Assembly: GCA_021234535.1 (NCBI GenBank)
Contig: CM037843.1
Coordinates: 32,427,200-32,491,199 of the forward strand
DNA length: 64,000 bases
Origin: Stichopus chloronotus
Taxonomy: Eukaryota; Echinodermata; Holothuroidea; Aspidochirotida; Stichopodidae
Direction of reading: 5' to 3'
Below, piece by piece: positions 1-12,300 of this stretch; within the stretch, counting starts at the first letter, position 1, and the number at the start of each line of letters is the position of its first letter. Under the pieces are notes generated by a model. It saw only the letters and a list, made by a program, of their open reading frames with translations, was not told the DNA's origin and did no database searches. Made by a program: the position numbers and the translations under genes.

Positions 1-574
1 GAAGGAATTTGTTTGCAATGGTAGAGGACTGCTTATTATTAATAAGTGTGGCTGCACTGTATCTAGTAAAAAGATCTATAATATGTAAATACCAAAGATT
101 TGGTCTCATCTCATGAAGATCCATTGCCACGACCTCATTAAAATTTTGGACTAGGGGCAAGCCAACGGCTGGTTTTGGCGGGACCCTTCAGTACTTGGTA
201 CATGCATTACAATCTTTAACTACCGAATCCAACAACTCAAACACTTCTCTATCATTCACCCCTGCATTCTTCATCAGAGTAATTAGCCTATCAGTTGATG
301 CATGACCAAATTGTTTATGCAATTTAGCTAGTTTCTTTATGTCCCAATTCTCCTGTTTCATGTTATTCCCCACATTGATCTCTCCCTTCAACACACCACT
401 TGTTTTGTCTGTGATGAGGACTTCTTCCAAGTCCTCTACTTGATGCTCTTCACTTGTTTCTGGATTATCTTGACTGAGGCTCGCAGCTTCTTTAAGATTG
501 ACACAATAATGGCCTCTAGAAGTGTACTCAAGGGGTATGTCTCTCCCAAACATGGTGGCAGTATCGTTAGTCAA
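1..574 (-). pseudogene. Copia GAG-pre-integrase and start of the integrase core
   Basis: 188-574 encodes the zinc-binding GAG-pre-integrase domain, with His residues in HKQFGH and Cys residues in CNAC. A TGA at 188-190 interrupts it. Reading in the same frame past that stop to position 1, the integrase core follows, including the first acidic residue of the DDE triad within VAMDL. The element continues beyond the left edge. Confidence 0.8.
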
Positions 575-869
575 GTTCAGTATTAGCCTTCTTTAATGAC
601 TCTTTGCTGAGTAACATAGGTATATCACAATTCACCACCTCCGTGGAAATTTTGCACTTGGTACCCCCAATGGTGGCTGGTAAGATGACATTTTCAGCTG
701 ATCTAACAACAACACCATCCCCAAATTTAAATTCTTGTGAGCTCTTTGACTTTGATATCCCACTGTCATCTAAGCCTAGCTCAGAGGTGTAATTTTCTAA
801 CCATTTCCTCCCACATACTGTTTTGGTACAGGCAGTGTCAATTACTGCTGCCCCAAATGCTTCTGTCAT
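567..869 (-). pseudogene. Copia aspartic protease
   Basis: The motif VIDTACTKTVCG contains the single catalytic Asp of a retropepsin, in the D-T-A form. The frame stops at 567, and the homology continues one base out of frame in the pre-integrase segment, so there is a second frameshift near 570. Confidence 0.75.
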
Positions 870-996
870 AAAGATTTTATTTCTGTCTGGCCTAGGCTTG
901 TGTCCATTCTCAGTTTTACTGAAGAGGGTGATGTTTACTGACTCTGTAGTGCTACTACCAGCTTCATAATTGATCTCATCTTGAGCCCAAGTTTGC

Positions 997-1464
997 TCAT
1001 GACTCAGTTACATTGACTGATTGACTGTTACTGTTATCCTTTTCTGGACAATCCCTTGCCCAATGAAAAATTGATTCACAAACTGCACACTTCGTACGTT
1101 TCCCATACTTATTCAAGGGATTAGTACCTGGAATGTTAGGATTCATGGGGGTGGCACTATTACTGGTCGACTTAGGCTTGACGTCAGGCCTCGGGTTTGT
1201 GGAGTTGGGCCTAACTTGGTTAGGCCGAGGCCTAGTGTTATCATAGACTTTACCTCGATTGTACTTTTCTGTAGGCCTAATGTTATTGTACCTTGTGAAC
1301 AGTACTTCTTCCTTCGTGTCGTAGCCAACCGCCCCATGATTCCTCTTATGATAGTCACTGAAAATTCTCTTAAGTGCAGATTTCATGGTCTCCAGCTTAA
1401 CATCAGTGCATGCCGTTAGTGCCAACTGGCGATCTTTCAGGCTGAGCTGTGCCCTATCCAACAC
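997..1464 (-). pseudogene. Copia Gag C-terminal part with CCHC zinc knuckle
   Basis: This continues Gag after the shift near 1464. It has a Pro/Arg/Asn-rich linker and one nucleocapsid zinc knuckle, CAVCESIFHWARDC, which fits CX2CX4HX4C. The frame stops at TGA 997-999. Confidence 0.8.
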
Positions 1465-1871
1465 TGCCGGAATGCGAGAACAGCATCTGGGAGTTTCATA
1501 TCATGTTTTTCTGTTTTGCGATACAGGATCTCGAACTGTGCTATATATTCACTCACTGATACATCCATCGATCTCTTAAAACTTTCAAATTCCATATAGG
1601 CCTCATATGCGTTGTCAATAGCAGTCTTTTTGTATATTAAATCTAACTCTTTGAACAAGATGTCGATTCCCGTATCCATATTCAGTTCATTGGCGCTGAG
1701 CTCCAAGGCGCGCTCCCGTGCTTTTCCGCTTAAGGATAGTGCTACGGCCAGGGTCTGCTTTTTGACATCCAGGTCAGTGACAAGTTGCCACATTCTTATC
1801 TCGTTCTTCCACGTTTCGTAACGAGTGTCATCGCCTAACTTCGGCGGAATCTTGAACGATGATTGAGCCAT
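1437..1871 (-). pseudogene. Copia Gag, N-terminal part
   Basis: The frame opens with ATG at 1871 and encodes a UBN2/Gag-2-like domain (start IPPKLGDDTRYETWKNEIRM, later FESFKRSMDVSVSEYI), the usual Copia capsid region. Near 1464 the homology switches frame into the neighbouring frame below, which marks a base-level indel. Confidence 0.8.
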
Positions 1872-1894
1872 TTTGATTCGATCCAGAACCTCGT

Positions 1895-1904
1895 TCTGCT
1901 ACCA
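1895..1904 (-). other. Candidate primer-binding site of the Copia element
   Basis: On the - strand this reads TGGTAGCAGA, the complement of the 3' end of eukaryotic initiator-Met tRNA (…TCTGCTACCA). It sits between the Gag ATG (1871) and a sequence ending in CA, the expected 3' end of an LTR. Confidence 0.55.
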
Positions 1905-2463
1905 TGAAATTTTAACTCACTTTGAGAGATCTCCTCTTGTTCTACCGCTGCGGTGTGTACCGATTCCAAGAGAGAGGTCGGTCCACACGTGAAGCGACAG
2001 ATTCATACCCCTCATGGCAAGGGGAACCAAGGAAGGCCAAAAGGGCCAAAAGTCAATAAGGATTTAAGCCCCCAATGGGCCTGAAACGAAGCAGAAGAAC
2101 TTACTGAGAATAGACAACTCCACAAAAGTGTTGCCCTTTGACCCTTTATTGAATGCCCTGTAATGAAGATGTATAATGATAATGATGTTATGGTGATGCT
2201 ATGGTGATGTGATGTGGAGGTGGTTCAATCTAAATAATATAAGGAGAATGAACCTTGATAAACAACTACATACATATCACATTTATGTACAAATGATAGC
2301 AGACACACACACACATACACACAATAGGGTAAAGTTTTCAATACTAAACATCAAGATAAGTAAATTATGTGCGATCACCAACCTCAGTCAGAGATCTGTG
2401 TGTATGTACTCCGACGGTCGACGCCTACTTTTATTAAATGGTATATTTACAGTATGCACAGCC
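1905..2463 (-). repeat. Candidate Copia 5' LTR, outer boundary not resolved
   Basis: The stretch directly abuts the candidate primer-binding site and, in element orientation, ends in CA. The second LTR is outside the window, so the outer TG end and the target-site duplication cannot be fixed. It includes a short TGA/TTATGG-rich run (about 2170-2220) and a CA run (about 2303-2323). The right limit given is only where the next repeat starts. Confidence 0.35.
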
Positions 2464-2484
2464 TAGAAAATACACATTAAAAGT

Positions 2485-3157
2485 ATGGTCCAGCCTTAAA
2501 TATAGCTTTGATATGCTGAAGAGTAAGTAAATCTTACCAAAATAGTAAAACTTCAATTCAAATGTGTGGTTCCCGAGATATGGGCAGTTGAAGGTGCCAC
2601 ATTTGTGACTAAAAAATAACTTGAAGCAAGCAGGAGTGATGTCATCCCCCTTCATTGATTTAAGTGTAGTATTTGGAGGCAGAAAAGGATAACGATCAAC
2701 AGCTAAGATGGCGGCTGGTTCACACGTTTTATTTGACAACCCTGTCCGCACAAAACTAATATATCACTCAGTCATAGTACATAACATTAAGCATTTTATG
2801 TTTTTCTTTAAACTTTACACCAAATTTAATACTCAGTATATAGTGCTATCATACTGTTAATGAGGGCTATGAGAGTTTTGGGACCTTCACATAACCAGTA
2901 CTTAAACTGACCACCTGTTGACTTCAAGGTCAAAATAATCAATTCAATAATGAAGAAAACAAAAGACTCTTCATCAGTGTGAGGAGATGATATCACTCCT
3001 GCTTGCTTCAAGTTCACAGTTGGTAAAAGGGCAAAGGGGGTAACTTCAACTGATAATATCTTGAGAACCATGCATGGGAACTGAATGGAAGTTTCACCAA
3101 CATGGGTAGGTTAACTTACTCTTCAACATATCAAAGCTAAATTTGTGGCCGGACCAT
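2485..3157. repeat. Fold-back element with long imperfect inverted arms
   Basis: Arms at about 2485-2650 and 2981-3157 are imperfect reverse complements around a central spacer of roughly 330 bases. Matching landmarks include atggtcc at 2485 with ggaccat at 3151, agctttgatatg near 2504 with its complement near 3127, and ttgaagcaagcaggagtgat at about 2620 with its complement near 2992. The open frames crossing it have no recognisable homology. It resembles a non-autonomous DNA transposon, but no target-site duplication is obvious. Confidence 0.75.
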
Positions 3158-3159
3158 CC

Positions 3160-6100
3160 TTGTAACTCATCCGTCAGAATTAACTTACACGAAATAACAA
3201 TAATTACATTTGGAAGATGCATTTATAAGCATGTAGTGACAGAATAAGACACAAAAGACTTACAACATTCGGGCCTGTCCAACTGCTTTGTGTCGCTTCT
3301 ATGCTTGATCTGGCTGTGAATTTAGGGTTGGCCCCAAATTGACAGGTATCCAATGTTACCTGCCACAAATGATGGGTATGTTTGGTTTTGTTAGGGTCTT
3401 CAAAACAAGATCATAGATGTATATCTAGAATCAAGAAGTGATTATGTGTGTGACATGACATTCTTAAAAGACTCAAGAGCATTGTTTTAATTTACTTTCA
3501 CAACAAATGCAATTCTACTTTTTTATCAAAATTTGATTTCTGTTTTCTTCTATTTTGTGGTTGTGATGCATCCCTAAGAGTGACCTTTAGGAAGGTCTTT
3601 ATAAAAGTGAGCAAACCAGAAACATGGACTGTGACTGTTCTGGATTGTGAGATACTTAATTTCTCCAGAGTACATGAGCATGCCTATCAGTCATCATCTT
3701 AGCTTAGAAAAATTACATTTGTCATATTGTGTCACAGTTTATATAGCAGTTGTAACATTGTAAATGCAACATGATGAATTCCTGTTATATTACAAAGACC
3801 AATCACATCACACATCCTCACCTTAGAGGCTGTAATGCATCACCCCAGACAGTTTCAATTCTCCCAACCACCTACCTCTAGTCGCTGAGTCAGTCTGTCT
3901 TTCATTCCTCCACATGTGTAATCAAAACAATGGATCCCTGTGTATGCTGTGTAATACGAGCTGCTCTGCATCTTTTGAATTTGCTGGCAATCTAAGAGTA
4001 CTGTAACTTAGAACCAGTTGAGAATTTCCCTTTCAGGGAGGTAAAAATATAGCTTAGGGTGATGCAATACAGCCTTTAAAGGGAAAATGCAGTCATCACA
4101 ATGTGTATTAGTATAGTCGACTATCATAATTCAGTGATGGCTCTTTTGCATCATATTGACAATATTTTTGTTACTGGATTGCTAACTTTATTCAAGATTT
4201 AGCTGTTTCAGAATGAATTTGGGGTGACTGCACATCCTTTTAAGCATTGTGTAAGATTAAGAACAAAATACCAGACATACTGATACACACGCTTTTTGGG
4301 TTTGTTACTTACATTGCATGCTTCTTGCACACTGTCCACATTACCTGCAATTAAGCTCAGGATCACCAATTTGACAATACAACAGCAAGACTTTTTCAAT
4401 TTAATTTGCATTTGCAATGCTGTGAGGTAAATATGGCCAAATAACTACAGACAATTGCATTAAATGACAGAAGAGGTGGTAAATGAATCTCATGGCAAAA
4501 TGAGTAGTATATCAATTGCTTTGCAGTGTGCAGATGCATACACAAATATAACAATTTCAATGGCCAGGAATGGGAACTGTCTCTCCAGCATGGTGTTCAC
4601 ACACTTAGCAAAATTTCACTCATGTTGAAAAGTCATAGTTGCATCATCAACACCACAATGCATTTGTGCATCCTGGTTTATCAACATGATACAGTCAGTG
4701 ATATCCACTGTTGTTGGGGGCAGACAAAATGATTGCTTCTTTGAGGGGTGGGATTATTTGCTGCATGTTATATGGTAAATTCATGTTACAGAGCATGGGA
4801 AGTGCACAAAAAATTTAGGGGTTTTTTTGTAGGCAAAGTATGATTTTCTTCCTACTGATGTTCAAATTTGTAGAAAATATGCACCTCAATTCACCCTTCA
4901 GAAATCTATAGCTTATATGCAGTTTCTAATGATTATGAAAACATAGCTCTCTGAAAAGTGGGGGACTAGTTCCCCAGCCCCCTCCATGGCATCCCCAGTG
5001 GAGGAGTGGCACTTTCAGCTTCATTGACAAATAGCCAGCAATTTTGGCAGCTCTGCACTTCCTCTGATGTACTCAGTCAGATGTACCACTCCCTGTGCTC
5101 AGTGATGTTTTCGCAAGCACTGAAAATTGTTATATAGCCTACAATACTGTTGTATTAGTTTCCAACAAATGTTTGCATGGTTTGTAACAACTCTTTTCCA
5201 GCAGATTGTGTAGCACCAATTTTTGGCCTAAGTTTGAAAGTAGGCCTAACCGTCAGGTTGTCTGTTTCAGATCACATGAATGGGGCAGGTGGGGAAGTGG
5301 GGTTTATTTGTCCCATACATCTGGCAAATGACCCGAGAGTAAATATTGAGATTGTTTATGATGTCAGACTTCCTGGAGCATAATATGTTCATTTTGTTTT
5401 CAGGGCCATCTAGAAGGGGAAAAAAAGGGATTCTGTCATATAGAGGGTGCACTTCAAATGACTTGAACTTTACTTGAGAAATATTTCTGACAAGATGAGA
5501 GCTTAAGATGCTTCATGGGATCCAGGGGCAAAGCCCCAGTGGGAGTCCAGAGGGTAGGGTTCTCCTGAAGATTTAGCATAACTCCGGGTGAAACATTAAG
5601 TTTCAGGATAGTATACTTCAGACATAAGAAATTGAGACCACTTGTGTGATGCAGAGTTGTAACAGTCAAGCCATTTGCTACTTATAACATGACTCGAATT
5701 GAGTCGATGACTGATTTACTGTACCGTTTTTGGAGAAAATCATGTTCTATTCCTGGAGTCATTTCCCTTTTGAAATTGGTGACTTGAGTTATGACTCATC
5801 ACAACTGCGGTGGGGTGAAGAGACAAAATCTGTTGGGGGTTTAGGGGACTAATGTGCCGGAAGCCCTGAGGTTTTAGCATATCTCTGGGTGAAAAATGAA
5901 GTCTCATGGACTTCCTACAACAGAAAGGTAAATGAAAAATTAAGAATATAAAAAAAGAATAGACATGTACTGTATAGATTTGTCATCACAAAAACCCCCA
6001 ATCCTCCCCTCCCAATTGGTTCTGCCACTGTTCACACCCCCTGAAGATACTAACCTACAGTAGCTAGTGAACCCTGGCAGTCTGAATAACGTGAAAAACA

Positions 6101-6390
6101 ACTGAGAGAAACATCCAACAAAATAAAGTATTTCAACAGTCAAATCTTCAGCAAAAACTCTTTGTTCATGAACTGACGACAAACACTTCTTGAAAAATGA
6201 GCAAAATATTTGCAATTTTTTTTTCAATTAATGCACATTACGCATTCCATACGCAGAGATCACTCTAAAATGAACGAGCACTCTGCCACAACTGTACTGT
6301 ACAACTGTGGCACTTCTCGCTAGCTCTACATGTAATTGTAATTTATACATCTACGGTTCACCGGCACCTGTGGTAACCGCTGTAAACAAT
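3160..6390. other. Intergenic region upstream of FAM161A
   Basis: No convincing coding sequence on either strand. It contains two related stretches of about 30 bases at 5573-5601 and 5873-5902 (ttagcata.ctc.gggtgaaa core), which look like dispersed repeat fragments. The last few hundred bases should hold the FAM161A promoter and 5' UTR, but I see no clear TATA or initiator. Confidence 0.5.
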
Positions 6391-9300
6391 ATGGCTTCTG
6401 GGCATGCGTTATCCGTCGTTACAAATTCTTGTGTGAGTTTGCCACGAAATCCACGAACAAAGTTAGCAGTTACTTTTGATGAACGGAGATCGCAAGATGA
6501 AGAATTTTTCGGAGATACTGGTCATTCTAGGTATTCAGATGAATGGGAAAATAGCAATGAAAATCGAGACGGTTTGGAGACATTTGCTTCTTCTAACGGC
6601 TACGGTGAATTCCAGCCTAATGTTAATGCTAGACTGTCCGACCATACTAAACGACGCGATAGCCTAACACAAGTTGATCGATGGGATGTGAATGAAGCGG
6701 ACTTGATCGCCAGTTTTGAAGACGATCAAGGTAATCTTAGCAGTGATGAGTTTTACAATAAATTGCAAAAGGCGAGATTATCCCACAGAGAAAATCTTAA
6801 ACGACTAGAAGAAGCTTACAATGAAAAGTTGAGAGCTTCAAAGGGATTTAGCAATAGCACTAACCTTAGCAATAAAAAAGGCAGCGACCCCAATGCTAAT
6901 GGCTTTGTAAACGACCCAGGATGGCATTCAGAGAGAACAAAACGCGGGCCTCTCTTCGTAGGTGACCATAGTTTACATCACATAAATGATGAGCTTGACA
7001 AATTTGAGCAAAGCCAACCAGTTTGGTCAGCTCTTGCCTCTAAAACTAAGGTCAATTTACCAAATGACAATGTAAGAGATATGTCTGCCCATAAGCCACC
7101 ATCAGGACGTCCACATGCCAGACAAGCTTGGCAGAATCGCTCTGCCACAAATTCTACAAGAAGTCTTTCAACTTTCAATAATGACTGGAGTGATGTAACA
7201 TGGACAAGTGATGGTGATACAGAAGATGCCTCACAGCTTTTTCACAGAAGCAAGGAATCTAGAAAAAACAGTGGAAATTCTACATTATCACTTTCAAAAC
7301 AGCCTGATTCTCCAGCAGTCATACTAGATGGCATGTGGGATAATTTTTCTGTGGATGGATATGCCCCTAGATCCCGCACTGAATCTAGGTCATCGTCAAG
7401 GAGTATCAGAAAGGCAGAGAAACCAGATTGGTCTCCCAAAATAACCATTCCAAAGCCATTTCAAATGACAGTCAGAGATGCAGAGAAAGAGAAGAAAATG
7501 TCACGAGCATCAATCGAAATTGACATGGAAATAAAAAAGAAAACAATTGAGGAAGAAATGGAATGTCAGAAGCAATTTAAAGCTACTCCTGTCCCAGCAA
7601 CAACATTCATTCCTTTGTATGAGGATTTAAAAGAAAGACAGACAGAACGTTCCAGAGAAATACAATTGCAGAGTAAACAAAAGCTGAAAGAAATTCAAAA
7701 GCCTTTTAGCTTTCTTAAGCGAGAAGAGTTAAAGAAAACTAGCAAGCTGAAAGAGTCAACTCCACCTCCGAAGCAATCTCTAACCCCAAAATTCAAGGCA
7801 CGGAAAGTTCCAAAGTCTGTTGTTGACCCAAGTGTGAATGAACGAATCTTAGAGGAAGAAGAATATCGCAAAATAAGGATTAAGATGAGAGCCGAGGAAA
7901 TGGCACGATCATCTGCCCTCCCTCCAAACATGGAAAGGAATGCCAAAAAGTACACAGATGGAAAGCAAAGAAGAAAATTAATGCAGAAAAGGGAAAAGCA
8001 TGCCTTCATGACTGATGAACATAAATTTCATCCATGTGTCAAGGGAAAAGTTCCCGATTATGATGAGCTGTATCACAAATTCCAAGAAGAGGCACGTCGA
8101 AAGAAACAGGAAAGAGAGCCCACAGTGGTAGAACCATTCAACCTCAGGACCTCTCGAATACCTTCAAAGAGAGATAAAATACTTGCTGAGTTAAAAGCTG
8201 AAGAGGATGCTCGAAGAGAAGAGCTTCGAGGACTTAACACCAGGACTCTTCGATCCAGCAGGTCTTTGAGTACTTCAGTGGATGATGTGTTGCCAATTAA
8301 AAGCACTACTTCAAGTGTCTTAAGGTAAATATAGTACCTCATGCTTTCATGCAGTAGTGCACTATTTGTGTCAGAAGCAGCTTTGAAGATGTTCACTGTG
8401 GTAGAACATGAAGCAGTAAACCTACAGTAGTGAAGTATTTGCCATACTTGAGTATAACAGTGCATGATGTTCTATAATTCATGTGAAATAAGATCAGCAG
8501 AATATCTAAGCCCACAGTTCCCCTTGAACAAAAAAATTTAAAATGAAACTTGATCCAGGCAATTTTGCAACAAGGTCTAGATTTTGCCAATACAGTGGCA
8601 GTCCACTCAAAGCCATAACAATTGTGAATATACTGCGTTCATCAGTCACCACAGTTGTGTATAATGGTGTGACTATGCAGAAGAAGGATGCATTTCCAAA
8701 TTATGTAATGAAACTTACTTTTTAAATGCATTTTTCAGATTAAGTTGTCTTCTCATTTTGCTGTGGATGTTATTTTCAGGATGGGATCCACATGGACTGA
8801 AGCAAAACTTTATGATGATGACAGTAATAAATTGATCAATAATTGATTTACTGTACAATGCTGGATTTATTGTTTGTTTGTTTTTTGTTCCTTAGAAAAA
8901 GTTTAACCGACAGAACATTCCTTGAGAAGGCTGAATTAGAGAAGCAACATGAAGAGCGTGAAAAACAAAAGAAGGTTCGACAGAGGAAACTTCAGATGGC
9001 AGTCGCTAAGAGAGCAAAAGCACATGATGCATCTCAAAGTTTGGAATCAACATCCAAAGAAAAGCTGAAGCAGTATAGGTAACGGTCTGAAAAGTAATCA
9101 TGTAATTAATTTGACCCACAAAACACATCAACGAATGCATATTTTTCAGTCGTATCACTGTTCAGTTCCGATGACATACTGTATGGAAGCTGGAATATAT
9201 CAGAATCATTGTGCATCATAAGCAGAAATTTTCTCAGTCACTTGACCTGTTTCATTATGGTTTGTATCAAACAATGTATGTCCTGCATGTTTCAGACTGT

Positions 9301-12300
9301 ATCAAGGAACTCATTTTCAACATTTGGTATAAAATTCAGATTATTTTTCCAATTTTCTGATTAGAGGAGAGTAACTTGGATAAAATGAACTTCACCATTT
9401 TACTCTTCCAGAGAGGCTGAAATAAACAGACAAAAGGAATATGAGAAGGAGTTAGAGGAGATGATGGAGCGAATAGAGTCACGTCCTTTACTTTTTGAAA
9501 GAGAATCTCAGGTACTGTATGGGCAATGTAATATGAATTGTAATATGAATGTTTCAGAAGTGTTCACTATGTTCTGAAACTATGTAGCATAATTCTAGAA
9601 TTGCAAGAAAATGTATTTTAGAGGTTGAAAATTAGATCTTAATTCCATCTTCATAGCTTGCTCCATTGCGAAGATGTTGAGAAATATTCACTTAATTTGA
9701 AATAAAAGACTAGGCAATAATTTGTGATGTCCTTCATGTGCAATTCACAATATATATATGCTTTTGTTTCCTTTCAAAATTAAAAATGTCTGTATAGCCT
9801 TGTAAAGGTTACTGCTTCCATGCATAATAAGTTGCATGTAGAGGCTTGCATAGTCAAGTCATCCCAAAACAGTGAGACAGTAATCACATTTTGTGACACT
9901 GTACAATGGCATTGGAAAAAAAAAGAAATGACAGTAATTTGAGTAGGACAAGACATCACAAGTTAAAAGTGCAATCTACCATTTTAAATAATGTACTTTA
10001 ATATCATGCATGTTTGATGCCTTGCCTGTAGAGATTTCATAATTGAATTACTGTACAGGTGTTAGATATTTGATGAAATAAGCCAAAGTGCTGTCAAACT
10101 TAGTTTTCAGGTCATATTGTAAAAGCATTGTAAACATTGTATCTGAAGAGGAGGAACTCATAGGGATTTTAAATCACCAGGTATTTCGGGTTTATCTCAA
10201 TAAGTATAAGAATTATATCTGTGAAATTGTCCGTCATCAACCTTCATTATGAAGGCACACATTGCATTTTGCATGTAGAGCTAGGACATAACAGAGTTAG
10301 GGCAATATAAAAGGAATAATTGATTATAGTTTGTCATATCTGTTATAATGAAGAATTAAACCACCGTGTGTGTGAGCTTGAGCCAAAGTCAGATCATCCA
10401 TGGTTAAACCATATTTTTTTGTATGTCATTCGAGGACACACACCATAGATCAAAGTTGGAAATAAAAGGAATATTCCACTGGCAAGTGAGTGAGGGGGTC
10501 TTAAAGGTTGTGTGACATGAAAATGACATTTTGGAGCTTTAAGTGCATTAGGCATTGAAAATATTAAAAATAGCAACAAATTTCATCGAAGATTGACCAA
10601 TTTATAGGAAAATTTGTATCTCACAGCTGTATTATGAATAAACATTGGCTAAGTTTGCAAATTTGTGACGTCAAGAGATGGACTCGTATGATATGTTTTA
10701 TGTTAATCCTTTGTTTATGTAACCTTTATTTTAAAAACATTTGAGAATTCTGTATTGCCCGGAGGGTTTTATGTTGGAAGCATGTATTTTTGATTCCTTG
10801 CCGTAGGCAGGGGAATCTATGCAGTCCTGATGTCGTGTGTGTGTGTGTGTGTGTGACGGTTGCTCGTAAACACTCTATCTCAAGAAGGGTAACTCTGAGT
10901 AATTTCATTTTTGGCATGTTGGTTGCCCATATTGAGTAGATGATCCCTAGTGTTTTTGGTGTCCAAATCTTGCATATGAATGAGGTTATGGGGTAAAACA
11001 TAAAAATTTTTAAAACTGCCATAGTTCCTTATCCGTGGGTCAGATTTGTTTTAAACTTGATAAGGTTGTCTGTTATTAACAGGTTCACGACCCTGTGAAA
11101 TTTAATGCTTATCAATAGAGAGGAAGGGATAATTTTTCACTATAAAACAATAATAATAGCCTAAACACCATTATTGTGGTTATTATAAACTACCGTACAA
11201 ATACATATTGGGCTACATTGTGCAATGGCAGGTGCCAATTCTCTCGCACACAGTTAACTCAATGGGATTGCTCCCTACAGTACTGCATTTGTAACTTAGT
11301 GAGTAACTTCTAGTGTGAGAGCCTCCAAGTTGTCCAGAGAGATAGTCTTGGTGTGGCAGGTCATGGGGTCAGATAGAAAAGCATGCAATGGAATGTTAAT
11401 GGGTTTATGAAAAAAATGAAGAAAATAAAAAAACCATCTGTTCTGTCATTTATTTGGATAATATCAGTATCCAGAGGAACAGCTGGTAGCAGAACAAGGT
11501 TTCTTAACAATCAAATTGGAGTGCTTTCAATCATATTTCACAATGTCGGAAAAGATGGAGGAAGCAAAAATATTGAGGAGGAATCATAACTTAGGGTGAA
11601 CTGACGAGGACTTTGAGTGTGTTAAAAGCTACTTGTAACAAGGAAGAAATTATCCCAAAGTCCATAAAGGAAAATTTGCAAAAGGCAGAGCGCCAATTTG
11701 AGGCAATGGAAGAGGTTCATGCTGATCTGGCTGGGCTGTTGTCTGATGAAGCATTTGAGCAAGCAGAAAGCTGGATGTTGGAATGCCAAAAGCATTATAC
11801 TGAGGAGAGCGAGGAAGCATTGACAAAGTTAAAGGAGGAAATTGAGTTTCAAATTAGCGTTGGAATTACCTAAGGCAGAAATTCCACCATACGATGGAGA
11901 CCCAAGAACATTCTGGTGGTTTACGAAGAATTTTGAGGTAAATATGGCAGACAAGCTGAGTTCAGATGAGGTAAGGTTGAGTTATTTGATTCAACTAACA
12001 ACAGACAAGACTAGAAGCAGCATTGATTACTGTGTGTTTCTTTGAGCTCAGAGATAATGTTGACTGATGTCATACTGTACTCATACTGTACTTGATATGT
12101 GGGTTGTATGGCCTGGGTAGGTGATCCCTATTACTTTTGGTGGACGTCAAATGTCGCAGTCATTTTAGGTCACCAAAATAAAGGTCATTTTGGGTGAAAG
12201 GCTCGTGGTGTATCAAGAAAAATAACTGCAGTTGATCTTATACTTGTCATTTGAATAATTCATGTTTGTTGGAATATAACCATGTAGCAAGGAATCACAA

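Larger units (their letters stand above)
1..1904 (-). mobile_element. Degenerate Ty1/Copia LTR retrotransposon, 5' half, cut by the window edge
   Basis: Reading leftwards, the domain order is Gag, zinc knuckle, aspartic protease, GAG-pre-integrase, integrase core. Protease followed directly by integrase is the Copia order (in Gypsy elements integrase comes after reverse transcriptase). The frame is broken at least twice and carries an in-frame TGA at 188-190, so this copy is dead. Reverse transcriptase and RNase H would lie left of position 1. A candidate primer-binding site is at 1895-1904. Confidence 0.9.

Noticed and set aside
2434..3071. Two - strand open frames of 105 and 81 codons sharing similar peptides
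   Set aside because: The similarity comes from the two arms of the fold-back repeat being read on the same strand; no protein homology.
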